From assembly GCA_913060975.1 (NCBI GenBank), contig CAJXVC010000011.1, positions 90,761 through 154,760 on the forward strand: DNA of 64,000 bases, in the 5' to 3' direction. Position 1 is the stretch's first letter. Each line of letters starts with the position of its first letter. Position numbers and translations under genes: made by a program. The notes beneath the pieces were generated by a model. It ran no database searches, was not told the DNA's origin, and saw only the letters and a program-made list of their open reading frames with translations. The stretch is from an uncultured Gammaproteobacteria bacterium (lineage in GTDB: Bacteria > Pseudomonadota > Gammaproteobacteria > Pseudomonadales > Pseudohongiellaceae). Below are positions 29,830-38,824 of this stretch, in pieces.

Positions 29830-29851
29830 TAGCTTGCTCAGTGTATGAAAG

Positions 29852-29879
29852 CCAGCCAATGCTATTGAGCATTGGCTGG
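29852..29879. terminator. Bidirectional rho-independent terminator
   Basis: CCAGCCAATGC (29852-29862) and GCATTGGCTGG (29869-29879) form a perfect 11-bp stem with a 6-nt loop, followed by TTTATCC. It lies 23 bp after the DUF385-like gene and 40 bp from the end of the leftward PepSY gene. Confidence 0.85.
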
Positions 29880-29918
29880 TTTATCCGTACAACCTGCCAC
29901 AACCTGTGAAGTATCAAG

Positions 29919-31097
29919 CTAGCTGTTCGCCGATGCTCCGGCTGTCGAGCTATCCATGGATGATTTCTTTAATCTTCGCAGCCAGTTTCGGAATCGGCGC
30001 AGGCACAGTGCCAAACCAGTGTAGGTCAAGAGGACGCCTGCCAGCGATGCCAGCCCGGCGATCGTCTGACCAAAGAGCCCTAACGCCTCACCAGTATGCA
30101 AGAACCTGACCCAGGAACGTGCCTGACGACCCGCACTCTGGCTATTGAATGGTGCCCACTCCACAACGCTTCCATCGTAGGTATCAAGAGTCACGCTATG
30201 ACGCTTTTGCGGTTCACCACCATTGCCCTGATCAATTGAAAACTCGGCTGTTGTGGCTGCTGAGTCGGGAATTGTCATAGTCAGCAAGCGATAGTCGTCG
30301 ACTTGGGCGCCGGCGATAGCAAACAATTCCTGATAGGCCAAAGGTGTACCGGTAGGTGCGGGTTGCGGTGCAGTCGCTTCGCTGCTGGCTGCTGAGCCGC
30401 CACGCTGCGGAGGCGCCTCTCCGGCAAGCTGATAGACCAGATTGTTGGCCCATGAATAATTGAAAACTGTGGCTGTGGCAACGACCACAATAAGCGGAAT
30501 GGCGAACCAAAAGCCAAAAACGTGATGCCAGTTAAAGTCTCTTGCTGCTCCGTCCTTGGCATTGGGGTGGAACCAGAGTCGAAGGCGCATGGTGCTGCGA
30601 CGGTAAATACTCGGCAGCCAGAGGTAGAGTCCGCTAACAATCATGAATAAAAACAGCAGATTGGCAGCACCGGTGATGTCTCGGGCTGTGCCACGACCAT
30701 CGCCGCTGACGTTAAACCAGCGGTGCCAGCCAGTCATAGTGGAAAAAAAGTTATCCAGCGCTTGCCCGCGTGGCGGTATAACCTCACCTGTGAAAGCATT
30801 GAGGTGCCGGCTGCCCGAACGACCTGCACGTAATACAGCAGGGCTGGCGGGATCATTGTAGAGCGCTATGCTGGTGGGTTGAAAGCTGTCGTCACTGCCG
30901 CTGGCGATCAATTCTTCGACAGTTAGTCGCGTCTGACCTTGGGCGGGTTCAATGAAATAAGCTTGGTCTTGCCAGGCGAGTATTTGCCGCTCGTACGTCA
31001 GAATAACGCCTGTTACCGACATCATTAAGACGATTAGCCCGGCGATTACACCGCTACTAAGATGGAGCCAAAACAGGGTTTTTCGAAACATGGACAA
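29919..31097 (-). CDS. PepSY-associated transmembrane protein, Fur-regulated
   Basis: 392 residues. Helix 1 (LFWLHLSSGVIAGLIVLMMSVTGVILTY) is the characteristic PepSY-TM start, and further helices lie at about 140-160, 190-210 and 350-370. A PepSY domain is in the periplasmic part. Such proteins are commonly linked to iron-siderophore uptake, perhaps as membrane ferric reductases. The strong Fur box at 31191-31209 in its promoter supports iron-limited expression. It may act with the TonB receptor at 26275, though they are not in one operon. Confidence 0.9.
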   Translation of the reverse strand: MSMFRKTLFWLHLSSGVIAGLIVLMMSVTGVILTYERQILAWQDQAYFIEPAQGQTRLTVEELIASGSDDSFQPTSIALYNDPASPAVLRAGRSGSRHLNAFTGEVIPPRGQALDNFFSTMTGWHRWFNVSGDGRGTARDITGAANLLFLFMIVSGLYLWLPSIYRRSTMRLRLWFHPNAKDGAARDFNWHHVFGFWFAIPLIVVVATATVFNYSWANNLVYQLAGEAPPQRGGSAASSEATAPQPAPTGTPLAYQELFAIAGAQVDDYRLLTMTIPDSAATTAEFSIDQGNGGEPQKRHSVTLDTYDGSVVEWAPFNSQSAGRQARSWVRFLHTGEALGLFGQTIAGLASLAGVLLTYTGLALCLRRFRNWLRRLKKSSMDSSTAGASANS

Positions 31098-31190
31098 CCT
31101 TATTTGAGTTCAGTTCTGGGTCAAAATCAGCCTTTGGGGCCAGAATTCAGCTATGCGGTGATTCTACTCAGCAATTAGTCAAATCGCAAT

Positions 31191-31209
31191 ATAAATGATA
31201 ATCATTATC
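31191..31209 (-). promoter_or_regulatory. Fur box upstream of the PepSY-TM gene
   Basis: The 19-mer beginning ATAAATGATAATCATTATC matches the Fur consensus at 16 of 19 positions and contains the central inverted repeat TGATAATCATTA. It lies 94 bp upstream of the PepSY-TM start codon, in the range of the leftward promoter. It predicts repression by Fe(II)-Fur. Confidence 0.85.
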
Positions 31210-31285
31210 AATAAGTGATGGTTGCCCGCTTGCAACAATATTTGCCAGCAATTAATGCAGCGGGAAATTCAGACAGTTAATGCGA

Positions 31286-31323
31286 GGTGGTTCAGGTAGA
31301 AATAGGTAGTTCAGGTAGTAATA
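31286..31323. repeat. Two tandem 19-bp repeats
   Basis: GGTGGTTCAGGTAGAAATA (31286-31304) and GGTAGTTCAGGTAGTAATA (31305-31323) differ at two of 19 positions, with a more degraded copy afterwards. They lie in the gap between the META-domain and PepSY genes, upstream of the Fur box. Significance unknown. Confidence 0.6.
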
Positions 31324-31407
31324 GGCAGGTAAGGTATAAGTAGTCGATGCAGGTAGTGATCAGGGCCAAGCTACCGGAAAGCAGAATAGCTGGACGATAG
31401 CAACTGT

Positions 31408-31839
31408 TCAGAATCCGCTGGCAGTGGCTGCCAGAGGTTGGAACTCGAGACGGTCGATCCCGGAGTGAGTAGTTATTATCAGTCGCTCGTCAGACAATTG
31501 CAGAGAGTTCGCTTGTTCAAGAGCCATAATGTAGCGATTAAACAAAGAAGGGCTGATACAAAGTTTGCGCGTTGTGACCAGCCCCGACAATTCAATTTCA
31601 CCATTTGTCACCGTCCATCCCGCTCCGGCCTGATTGCAATCAGCCTCGATTTGCAGTCTGCCCTCGGAGCGGAATCGCAACACATAGTCTTCCGGATTGC
31701 GTGGTTCGAATGCCGAGTCATTGGCTGAGTAAATCGCCACTAACTGCCATGAAGTTCCTGACAAGAGGTTGTTTTGTGGAGCCTGGGCTCTCAGCATACA
31801 GCTGGTCAGTAAAAGGACTATGGTGACTAGTGCGCGCAT
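31408..31839 (-). CDS. META-domain lipoprotein-like protein (HslJ type)
   Basis: 143 residues from MRALVTIVLLLTSC, where LLTSC looks like a lipobox, so the protein may be a lipoprotein at the outer membrane; an upstream frame extends to 31884 but without a better start. The META signature is present: LLSGTSWQLVAIYS, FRSEGRLQIEADCNQAGAGW, ITTHSGIDRLEFQP. HslJ is implicated in heat and novobiocin tolerance in E. coli; the role here is unknown. Confidence 0.85.
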   Translation of the reverse strand: MRALVTIVLLLTSCMLRAQAPQNNLLSGTSWQLVAIYSANDSAFEPRNPEDYVLRFRSEGRLQIEADCNQAGAGWTVTNGEIELSGLVTTRKLCISPSLFNRYIMALEQANSLQLSDERLIITTHSGIDRLEFQPLAATASGF

Positions 31840-32214
31840 GAGATGAAAACTACCATGAGATGGCATTCCAGCAAAGCAGCACATTTTGCCTTGTCCGGGA
31901 ATTTGCCGGCTAGCTCTATTCAGATGCAGGTGCGCAGCGGGGTCGGAATCCTCTGCAACAGTGCGGCGCGTATGCTGGCGGAGTCAGGCTATTGGTATTT
32001 CTGCAATAAAGAGACTCGTTGCATCGGAAAAGCCGATGACTGTCATCGAAACTATTCATTTTACTGCGTGACCGCACTCCACTATCGTTCAATCATCAAG
32101 AAGCAAGTAAAGCAAAGCGCAGTCACCGGCTAAGCGTCCTGAGAAAGACGGCTAACTGATGAGTGCTCTCCAAACTCGCCTATTGAAAACAGTTTTAAAT
32201 CCGAGGAGTGGATT
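31840..32214. other. Gene-free stretch upstream of katG
   Basis: About 370 bp. An open frame on the + strand at 31843-32133 has atypical composition and no ribosome site. The katG ribosome site AGGAG lies at the end. No clear OxyR site was identified. Confidence 0.5.
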
Positions 32215-34482
32215 ATGCGCAACCGAACAAACAAATTAACGACAACTATGACGGCATTAGCGCTGGCAATAACTGCTGCGACGCAGCTGCCGGTAGCCAG
32301 TGCACAGTCTTCAGCACCTGGGAACGACTATTGGTGGCCCAATCGTTTGGATCTTGATCCATTGCGCCAACAATCGGCAGATATCAATCCCGCCGATGCA
32401 GATTTCAACTATGCAGAGGCTTTTGCCCAACTTGACATGGATGCGCTTAAAGCGGATCTGGAAGAGTTAATGACAACATCGCAGGACTGGTGGCCGGCAG
32501 ACTTTGGCCATTACGGTCCGTTCTTTATTCGTATGGCGTGGCACAGTGCTGGTACCTATCGAACGGTTGATGGCCGTGGTGGTTCCGACGGTGGCATGCA
32601 GCGATTCGCACCGCTCAACAGTTGGCCAGATAACGCCAATCTCGACAAAGCTCGCCTTTTGTTGTGGCCAATCAAAGAGAAGTACGGTCGTCAGATTTCC
32701 TGGGCCGACTTGATGGTGTTGGCAGGTACGGTTGGCATGGAATCAATGGGCTTTGATACTTTTGGCTTCGCCGGTGGTCGTGTTGATGCATGGCAGCCTG
32801 AAGAAGTTAACTGGGGCCCCGAAGGTGAATGGCTCGGCGCAGATCGCCGTGACAACTCTGGCGAATTGAACCATCCTTTCGGTGCTACACAAATGGGCCT
32901 GATCTACGTTAACCCTGAAGGCCCGGGTGGCAATCCCGATCCGCAGGCTGCTGCTGATGCGATTCGCGAAGCGTTTGGGCGTATGGCGATGAACGATGAG
33001 GAAACTGCAGCTCTGATCGCCGGTGGCCATACGTTTGGTAAAGCACACGGTGCCGCCGATCCGTCTGAATATGTTGGCGCTGAGCCGGAAGCAGCGGGTC
33101 TGGAAGCCCAAGGACAAGGCTGGCAGAGCAGCTATGGTTCAGGTAGTGGTGCTGACACGATTACCAGTGGCCTGGAAGGAGCATGGACGATCGATCCGGC
33201 TGCCTGGACGCACAACTATCTGGAAAATCTGTATGGCTATGAGTGGGTGCAAACACAAAGCCCTGCCGGTGCTACACAGTGGGAACCAGCTGACGGTGCC
33301 GCTTCTAATCTTGTGCCCGATGCTCATGATCCCGCGCAGCGCCATGCGCCAATGATGTTCACGACCGATCTGGCACTGAAAGTTGATCCAGCATATCGCG
33401 AGATCACTACGCGTTGGTTGGAAAATCCAGAAGAGTTTGAAGATGCATTTGCACGCGCCTGGTTCAAACTGACGCATCGTGACATGGGGCCGACTTCACG
33501 CTATCTGGGTGATCTGGTTCCTGATCAGGAATTCGCATGGCAGGATCCGGTACCAGCAGTCGATCACCAATTGATTAGCAGTCAGGATATCGCGCAGTTG
33601 AAAGCTGATGTGCTCGAGTCCGGGCTAACAGTACCGCAACTGGTTCGTACGGCATGGGCATCTGCGTCGACTTATCGTGGTACTGACATGCGCGGTGGTG
33701 CCAATGGTGCGCGCATAAGACTGGCTCCACAGATGAATTGGGAAGCCAATGATTCGAGTGAGCTGAATGAAGTATTGTCTGCTCTTGAAGAGATTCAGAA
33801 CGACTTCAATAGCAGTCAGTCAGGCAACAAGCGCGTGTCACTGGCAGACATGATTGTACTCGGCGGTGCCGCAGCCATTGAGCAGGCCGCTGAACAAGGT
33901 GGCTACGAAGTAGACGTACCTGTTGTTCCCGGTCGAACGGATGCGACTCAAGAGCAAACCGATGTGGAATCCTTTTCGGTACTGGAGCCATCCGCTGACG
34001 GCTTCCGCAACTACTTTGCCGGTGACAATCCTCGTTCACCTGCCGAGATGCTGATCGAAAAGGCGGCATTGCTCGAGCTTACCGTGCCTGAAATGACTGT
34101 ACTCGTGGGTGGTATGCGCGCCATGAATGCCAATACCGACGGACTCGCTCACGGCGTGTTAACAGACCAGCCAGGTGCGCTGACCAATGACTTCTTTGTG
34201 AATCTGGTCGATATGTCAACGCAGTGGAGTCAGTCTTCCCAAGTGGAAGGTATCTATGAAGGTCGCGATCGTGACAGCGGTGACTTGATGTGGACCGCTA
34301 CGCCTGTTGACCTGATCTTTGGTTCCAACTCAGAGCTACGCGCAGTGTCCGAGTTCTATGCCGCGCAGGATGCGGAGCAGGAATTTGTGGAAGACTTCGT
34401 CGCAGCCTGGACTAAAGTCATGTTGCTTGATCGCTTCGATCTGCCAAGAGACGAGCGCTCAGGAATGATGGCGGCGCGCTAA
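32215..34482 (+). CDS. katG: Catalase-peroxidase KatG with signal peptide
   Basis: 755 residues: bifunctional heme enzyme removing H2O2. A Sec-type signal (about 1-31, ending PVASAQ) predicts export to the periplasm, unlike cytoplasmic KatG. The distal site [14 protein letters not shown] gives Arg106, Trp109 and His110; the proximal His is in [20 protein letters not shown] carries the Tyr of the Met-Tyr-Trp adduct. The usual second C-terminal peroxidase-like domain is present. ATG follows AGGAG, and a strong terminator lies at 34556. Confidence 0.96.
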   Translation: MRNRTNKLTTTMTALALAITAATQLPVASAQSSAPGNDYWWPNRLDLDPLRQQSADINPADADFNYAEAFAQLDMDALKADLEELMTTSQDWWPADFGHYGPFFIRMAWHSAGTYRTVDGRGGSDGGMQRFAPLNSWPDNANLDKARLLLWPIKEKYGRQISWADLMVLAGTVGMESMGFDTFGFAGGRVDAWQPEEVNWGPEGEWLGADRRDNSGELNHPFGATQMGLIYVNPEGPGGNPDPQAAADAIREAFGRMAMNDEETAALIAGGHTFGKAHGAADPSEYVGAEPEAAGLEAQGQGWQSSYGSGSGADTITSGLEGAWTIDPAAWTHNYLENLYGYEWVQTQSPAGATQWEPADGAASNLVPDAHDPAQRHAPMMFTTDLALKVDPAYREITTRWLENPEEFEDAFARAWFKLTHRDMGPTSRYLGDLVPDQEFAWQDPVPAVDHQLISSQDIAQLKADVLESGLTVPQLVRTAWASASTYRGTDMRGGANGARIRLAPQMNWEANDSSELNEVLSALEEIQNDFNSSQSGNKRVSLADMIVLGGAAAIEQAAEQGGYEVDVPVVPGRTDATQEQTDVESFSVLEPSADGFRNYFAGDNPRSPAEMLIEKAALLELTVPEMTVLVGGMRAMNANTDGLAHGVLTDQPGALTNDFFVNLVDMSTQWSQSSQVEGIYEGRDRDSGDLMWTATPVDLIFGSNSELRAVSEFYAAQDAEQEFVEDFVAAWTKVMLLDRFDLPRDERSGMMAAR

Positions 34483-34555
34483 GCTTCGTCAGATCAGTCC
34501 AGCGCATTGGAGAGGGAGGTAAGGCATAAGTTTTCCTTCTCATCAATGTTGGAAT

Positions 34556-34585
34556 GGCGGCGTCCGCAAGGGCGCCGCCTTTTTC
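34556..34585 (+). terminator. Rho-independent terminator after katG
   Basis: GGCGGCG (34556-34562) and CGCCGCC (34573-34579) form a perfect 7-bp GC stem with a 10-nt loop, followed by a T-run (34580-34584). It lies 75 bp after the katG stop, before the convergent AEC gene. Confidence 0.85.
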
Positions 34586-34646
34586 ATGCCTGAAATTCTT
34601 GTGGCATGATTGGAGCCGGTAACGGGCGATAGTAATCGTTACAGGC

Positions 34647-35582
34647 TCACGCTATGCCAAGCAGAATCAACACCACGGACAGGGTTATTGGCGACAGTAA
34701 TGCTGATAACAAAGAGCCAGCCGCGACTGAAGCATGACCGACTTTATAGCGCTTGGCGAATACGTAAGCGCTAATTCCCACCGGCATGGCTGATGCCAAC
34801 ACCCCAGCATTTGCCCATAGCGGGTCTACTTCGAAAATTCTGAACATCGCTATCCAGACCAGTATGGGTAACAAGAAGCAATTGATAATGGTCATGAATG
34901 TCGCTGGCACAGCCTGATCGCGCAGCTTGTAGTGATAGAGCGACATGCCCAACACAAAAAGTGACGTTGGTACGGCTGCGCGGGACAGTATTTCGATACT
35001 GTTAAACAGCGGATCCCAGACCGGGATACCGGCGATGTTACAGACGAGTCCGGCAATCAGGCTGGCCGTAATCGGGCTGCTCAATAACTGCTTCACCATG
35101 CGCAGGAAGACTTTAAAAAACGAATCCGTAGACAAGTGCCCCCATTCCGCGCTCACTGTGCCAATGGTGAACATCACCAGGTTCTGAATGGAAATAATCA
35201 GGAATAAAGGTAATAAAGCGGCTTCGCCTAAAGCTTGTGCTACCAACGGTATACCGAGAATTGTTGTATTTGAATAGGCGCAGCCCATCGCAAAAACGCT
35301 CTGCTGCCTGGCGTTGTAAGCGAACCAGAGGCGACCGACAATGATGCCGAGACCGTAGACCACAAGTACGGCAGAGTAATAGGCAGTGAGAAATTGGCCG
35401 CTCTCACCCAAATTGGTATCCGAGCGGGCAGTGCTGACAAACAACAAGCAGGGAATCAAAATATTGAATGTCACTCTGGACAACGCATCGGTATCGTCGC
35501 GGTTGAACCAGCGTAGAGAGAGTGTGATGTAGCCTGCCAGAGAGACAGCCAGAACAGGAAAGAGGATTGCCAGAATCGCCAT
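34647..35582 (-). CDS. AEC-family (auxin efflux carrier-like) transporter
   Basis: 311 residues from MAILAILFPVLAVSLAGY; earlier in-frame starts (35615, 35717) are possible but would add a charged, non-family N-terminus. About ten helices in two repeated halves: NILIPCLLFVS in helix 2, SNTTILGIPLVAQALG, PVGISAYVFAKRY near the end. Likely a proton-linked exporter or importer of organic acids, amino acids or a related anion. The substrate is not determinable. It is convergent with katG. Confidence 0.9.
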   Translation of the reverse strand: MAILAILFPVLAVSLAGYITLSLRWFNRDDTDALSRVTFNILIPCLLFVSTARSDTNLGESGQFLTAYYSAVLVVYGLGIIVGRLWFAYNARQQSVFAMGCAYSNTTILGIPLVAQALGEAALLPLFLIISIQNLVMFTIGTVSAEWGHLSTDSFFKVFLRMVKQLLSSPITASLIAGLVCNIAGIPVWDPLFNSIEILSRAAVPTSLFVLGMSLYHYKLRDQAVPATFMTIINCFLLPILVWIAMFRIFEVDPLWANAGVLASAMPVGISAYVFAKRYKVGHASVAAGSLLSALLSPITLSVVLILLGIA

Positions 35583-35671
35583 GAGGGGTCGCAAAGAATG
35601 CCGGTAAGCGCCCATTATGCCATATTCATACCCGTAGTTTGCTGATTCAGAGTCGCTTGGTAGCCAGCCGG

Positions 35672-36325
35672 CTAGCTGCTTTTTTTCATGCTGGTCTGAC
35701 AGCTTGGACAGATGCAATGACTAACCTGATTCTGTTCACTCACATACTCCTCGAGAGGTTGCCAGACCTCTTCTTCGTCGGCCTTGCTGTCAACACGTAT
35801 GCTGCGGCACCAGGCACACATCGGCAGAATTTTCTCCAGTTTTTTGATGTCTTGAAGGGCTCGCCTGTACTCGATTTGCGCAACAACCGTGTCGCTAAGC
35901 ACCTGTAGTGCCTTACGTTGTGCGTTGGTGAGCTTTCTGGGTTTGGTGTCGATGACGCAAAGCGTACCCAGTCGGGCACCCTCACGAGTCTGCAATGGCG
36001 CGCCAGCATAGAAGCGTATATTGGGATCGCCGGTCACCAACGGATTCTCTGCGAACCTCGGATCTTCGTAGGCATTTTTTACTTCCAGAATTTGATTTTT
36101 CTGGATGGTATGGGCACAAAAAGCCTGCTCACGCGGTGTCTCGGTTGCTGCTATACCGATTTTCGATTTAAACCACTGTCGCTTGTCATCAATCAGGCTC
36201 ACCATACTGATGGGAGTGGAGCAGATCACAGAGGCGAGTTCGGTCAAGTCATCAAACACACGCTCGGCTGCACTATCCATGATGTTGTAGGCGTTAAGGG
36301 TGCGAAGTCTGTCTGCTTCATTCAT
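35672..36325 (-). CDS. GAF-domain protein with C-terminal Cys motif
   Basis: 217 residues. The N-terminal GAF domain (about 1-155; LTELASVICSTPISMVSLID, WFKSKIGI, FYAGAPLQTREGARLGTLCVID) has the type known as a sensory small-molecule or redox domain. The C-terminal part ILPMCAWCRSIRVD...W, LEEYV, HCICPSCQ is a common short extension after GAF/PAS proteins and could bind Zn or be redox-active. No output domain such as GGDEF or kinase is attached, so it must signal through a partner. Confidence 0.88.
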   Translation of the reverse strand: MNEADRLRTLNAYNIMDSAAERVFDDLTELASVICSTPISMVSLIDDKRQWFKSKIGIAATETPREQAFCAHTIQKNQILEVKNAYEDPRFAENPLVTGDPNIRFYAGAPLQTREGARLGTLCVIDTKPRKLTNAQRKALQVLSDTVVAQIEYRRALQDIKKLEKILPMCAWCRSIRVDSKADEEEVWQPLEEYVSEQNQVSHCICPSCQTSMKKSS

Positions 36326-37324
36326 TGTTGTGGGTCACTCAAGTTTTTGTCAGCCTGGGAATGGCTGAACGTGTTAATTGCCGCGTTTGCGCATACCCAT
36401 CGTTTCGAATGCCAGACAAGACGCTAACAAGCAGCTCAATGCTCTGGGTTGTGCGCATGCTCCGCCGCTGCTTGATTGCTGTCAATCAGGAGAACTACGT
36501 GGCTGAATTGGAAGCCCCCGTATAACGTGACACCCGGAACCGTCTTTTTCGGGGTGATGAAAATTGGCTTCGCAATCATGAAACTATTGGCAGCTACTTG
36601 AAAAATTCGTACCACGACCAAGTGAGAATCGGGAAGGGCGTGGCTCAAAACAGTCTAGTCTTTCTGTTATGGGAATTTCTGCTTCTGTTAAATGCCAGTT
36701 ATCGCTAAATCGATTACTGTTGTTTCCTGCCTCATTACTTTTTCTTTTCTTCCTCTCCCACCTTTTTCTTGGCAACCCAACTTTATTTCCTGAAATTCTG
36801 AGTGTTTATTGCCTGTGAATGCCTTGGTAGTCCTGTAAGCATGTTCTGAGTTTCACGGCCGCGGAATCATCAAAGCTGGCAATGGGCTCGCACTACATTA
36901 CGCCACAACCACCGACTACCGATCACACTTACTACCGAAATTTCTATGACCTGGCCGGTTCAGAACAGTAGTGCAGATTGTTATCAGTATTTCACTGTCG
37001 TTGCTTGTGATAAAAAATATCAGAATTATCCTACTGTCGGGGACGGGTGCTGTGTTGACTGAAGACATTAAAACAGCGCTAAAGTGAGAACTGTGTCCTA
37101 CGACAAGCAATGAAGAGTGTGTTATTTATACGCACTGTATGTGAATGGAATCTAATGCAACTTCACTGCGCAGGTTTGCTGGTTTGCAAATTTTGTGCAG
37201 TTTGCGAGCACGGGTGAAGGATAGTCACCCTCTGTTCGCCAGCCTGCTATCGGGCGACGTCATTAAATTCCCTTCCTGCATTTACTCAACGACATTCAAT
37301 TGGTTATTCAAGGGAGATTAGAAA
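36326..37324. other. 1-kb gene-free stretch
   Basis: Short open frames on both strands (for example 36436-36648, 36584-36775, 36916-37110) have poor composition and no ribosome sites. It is AT-richer than the neighbouring genes. An imperfect hairpin (7 of 8 pairs) lies around 36526-36555. Nothing else recognisable, though a small RNA cannot be excluded. Confidence 0.5.
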
Positions 37325-37894
37325 ATGACCAGATTTATTTGTGTATTAGCACTGTCTGCAATTCCGATGTGGGCCTCTGCACAACAATTCAACTACACTT
37401 TTTTGGAACTGGGTGTGTTTGAAGGCGAAGTGGAGGATGCTGACGGCGAAGGATTCGGATTCGGCGGCTCCATGGCAGTCACTGAAGAGTTTCACGCCTT
37501 TGCGGGTTACTCGAACCTCGAGCCAGACAATGCCAACGTGGACTTTTCCACTACAAACGTTGGTATTGGTTTCAATACTTCATTGTCGACTACGACAGAC
37601 CTGGTGCTACAGGCGGCATATGTGCGAGCAGAAGCTGAGTTCGGTGCGTTTGATAGCGAAGAAGACGGCTATAGTTTGGGTGCCGGCCTGCGTACCTGGA
37701 TCGGCAATGGCCTTGAACTGAACGGTGGGCTCGACTACGTCGACTACGGCGGTAACGATGACGACGTCGCGCTGAACCTTGGCTTGCTTTACAGCCTCAA
37801 CAGTTCGGTTGCTTTGGGTGTGTCAGGTTCGTGGACTGATGATCCCGATTCCGCGATCCTGGGGCTCAATGCGCGTTTTTATCTGGGTCAGTAG
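37325..37894 (+). CDS. Small outer-membrane beta-barrel protein
   Basis: 189 residues with a signal peptide (about 1-19, ending ASAQQ) and eight or so beta-strands alternating in hydrophobicity (FNYTFLELGVFEGEV, FHAFAGYSNLEP, VGIGFNTSLS, YSLGAGLRTWIG, LNLGLLYSLNSS, ALGVSGSWTDD). It ends in RFYLGQ, a porin-like C-terminus. It is related in design to OmpA/OmpX-type barrels. Acidic loops are notable. Function unknown. ATG follows GGGAG; the terminator at 37968 follows. Confidence 0.82.
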   Translation: MTRFICVLALSAIPMWASAQQFNYTFLELGVFEGEVEDADGEGFGFGGSMAVTEEFHAFAGYSNLEPDNANVDFSTTNVGIGFNTSLSTTTDLVLQAAYVRAEAEFGAFDSEEDGYSLGAGLRTWIGNGLELNGGLDYVDYGGNDDDVALNLGLLYSLNSSVALGVSGSWTDDPDSAILGLNARFYLGQ

Positions 37895-37967
37895 TGTCGA
37901 GCGAAATTACCACTACGGGCTAAAAACCTGATAAGTGGTAAGCTATAAATCATGAACCATGAACTAT

Positions 37968-37998
37968 AAAGAGTGCCAGCGAGCTGGCACTCTTTTTT
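37968..37998. terminator. Rho-independent terminator after the barrel gene
   Basis: AAAGAGTGCCAGC (37968-37980) and GCTGGCACTCTTT (37983-37995) form a near-perfect 13-bp stem with a 2-nt loop, extended by T-runs. It lies between the barrel gene and the convergent XRE-TM gene and should work both ways. Confidence 0.88.
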
Positions 37999-38061
37999 AT
38001 GCCTGTTACTCGGTGTTAGGTGTCAGTTAGCCAGTACTGAACCGTGGGGCTGGAAAACGGT

Positions 38062-38703
38062 TTAATGCTGCAACCGTTTACTCGTAATTATGACTGTCTC
38101 GCCTTTTAGTGAGAGCGCTATTTGCACCATGTGAATGAGTAGCAGGCAAAGCGCCATCAAGGTGTAAAGGCTAGGAAACAGTAGTTGGTAAGAGGGAGAG
38201 CCTGCGAAGTCTTCTGTCCAGATTCCCAAAGCAATAGCGCAGATGACAAATACTGATGTCGTTATGTAGTAGCTCCAAACGAAAGTCACCTTGGCCAGAT
38301 TGAACAGCGCGGCAAGTATTGCGGCGGCCACCCCAATCTGAGCCATGATGCCCAGGATCGTACCCAGACTGGCATCGTTATCTCCCGGGGCGGTATAGGC
38401 GTAGTAGGCCAGCCACTGCGATACACAGACGAAAAACGTCACTACAAAAATGATGAGTTGGGCAGCGCGATGGCGGGCCATTCGACTGTCGGTATCAGCA
38501 GTTTGCCCGTGCCCGAGTTGGATGACAGGCGATTTCAATGAGGCCTGGTCAACACCAAAGAAACTAGCCAGAATTTGCGTGGAAGCCGGGCTAAGCTGGT
38601 TATTGCCTTCCGCACGCTGGATGGTACGCAGACTGAGACCGCTACGTTCTGCCAACTGCTCTTGGGAAAGGCCGGCCTTTTGGCGCAGTTTTTTTATTGT
38701 CAT
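38062..38703 (-). CDS. XRE-type HTH regulator with membrane domain
   Basis: 213 residues. Residues 1-60 are a classic XRE HTH (KLRQKAGLSQEQLAERSGLSLRTIQRAEGN), and after a basic linker come four membrane helices (about 80-100, 115-135, 143-162, 172-195). It is a membrane-tethered DNA-binding protein, so it may sense a membrane or periplasmic signal. No clear target is visible. It sits 120 bp upstream of the NHL gene's end, both on the minus strand, but without obvious operon linkage. Confidence 0.88.
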   Translation of the reverse strand: MTIKKLRQKAGLSQEQLAERSGLSLRTIQRAEGNNQLSPASTQILASFFGVDQASLKSPVIQLGHGQTADTDSRMARHRAAQLIIFVVTFFVCVSQWLAYYAYTAPGDNDASLGTILGIMAQIGVAAAILAALFNLAKVTFVWSYYITTSVFVICAIALGIWTEDFAGSPSYQLLFPSLYTLMALCLLLIHMVQIALSLKGETVIITSKRLQH

Positions 38704-38824
38704 GGCTGTCTCCTAACTTTACGTCAAGATTACTGCAAAATACTCACTGGCGGTAACGCCAAAATGCCGTCAATCACCGATTATCCTGAGCTGGAGCGGC
38801 CTGTGTAATGGTAGATCCGGACAA

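Noticed and set aside
31843..32133. 96-residue plus-strand ORF before katG
   Set aside because: There is no ribosome site, no domain, and composition is unlike its neighbours.
35639..35908. 89-residue plus-strand ORF
   Set aside because: It overlaps the GAF protein gene antisense and has no support.
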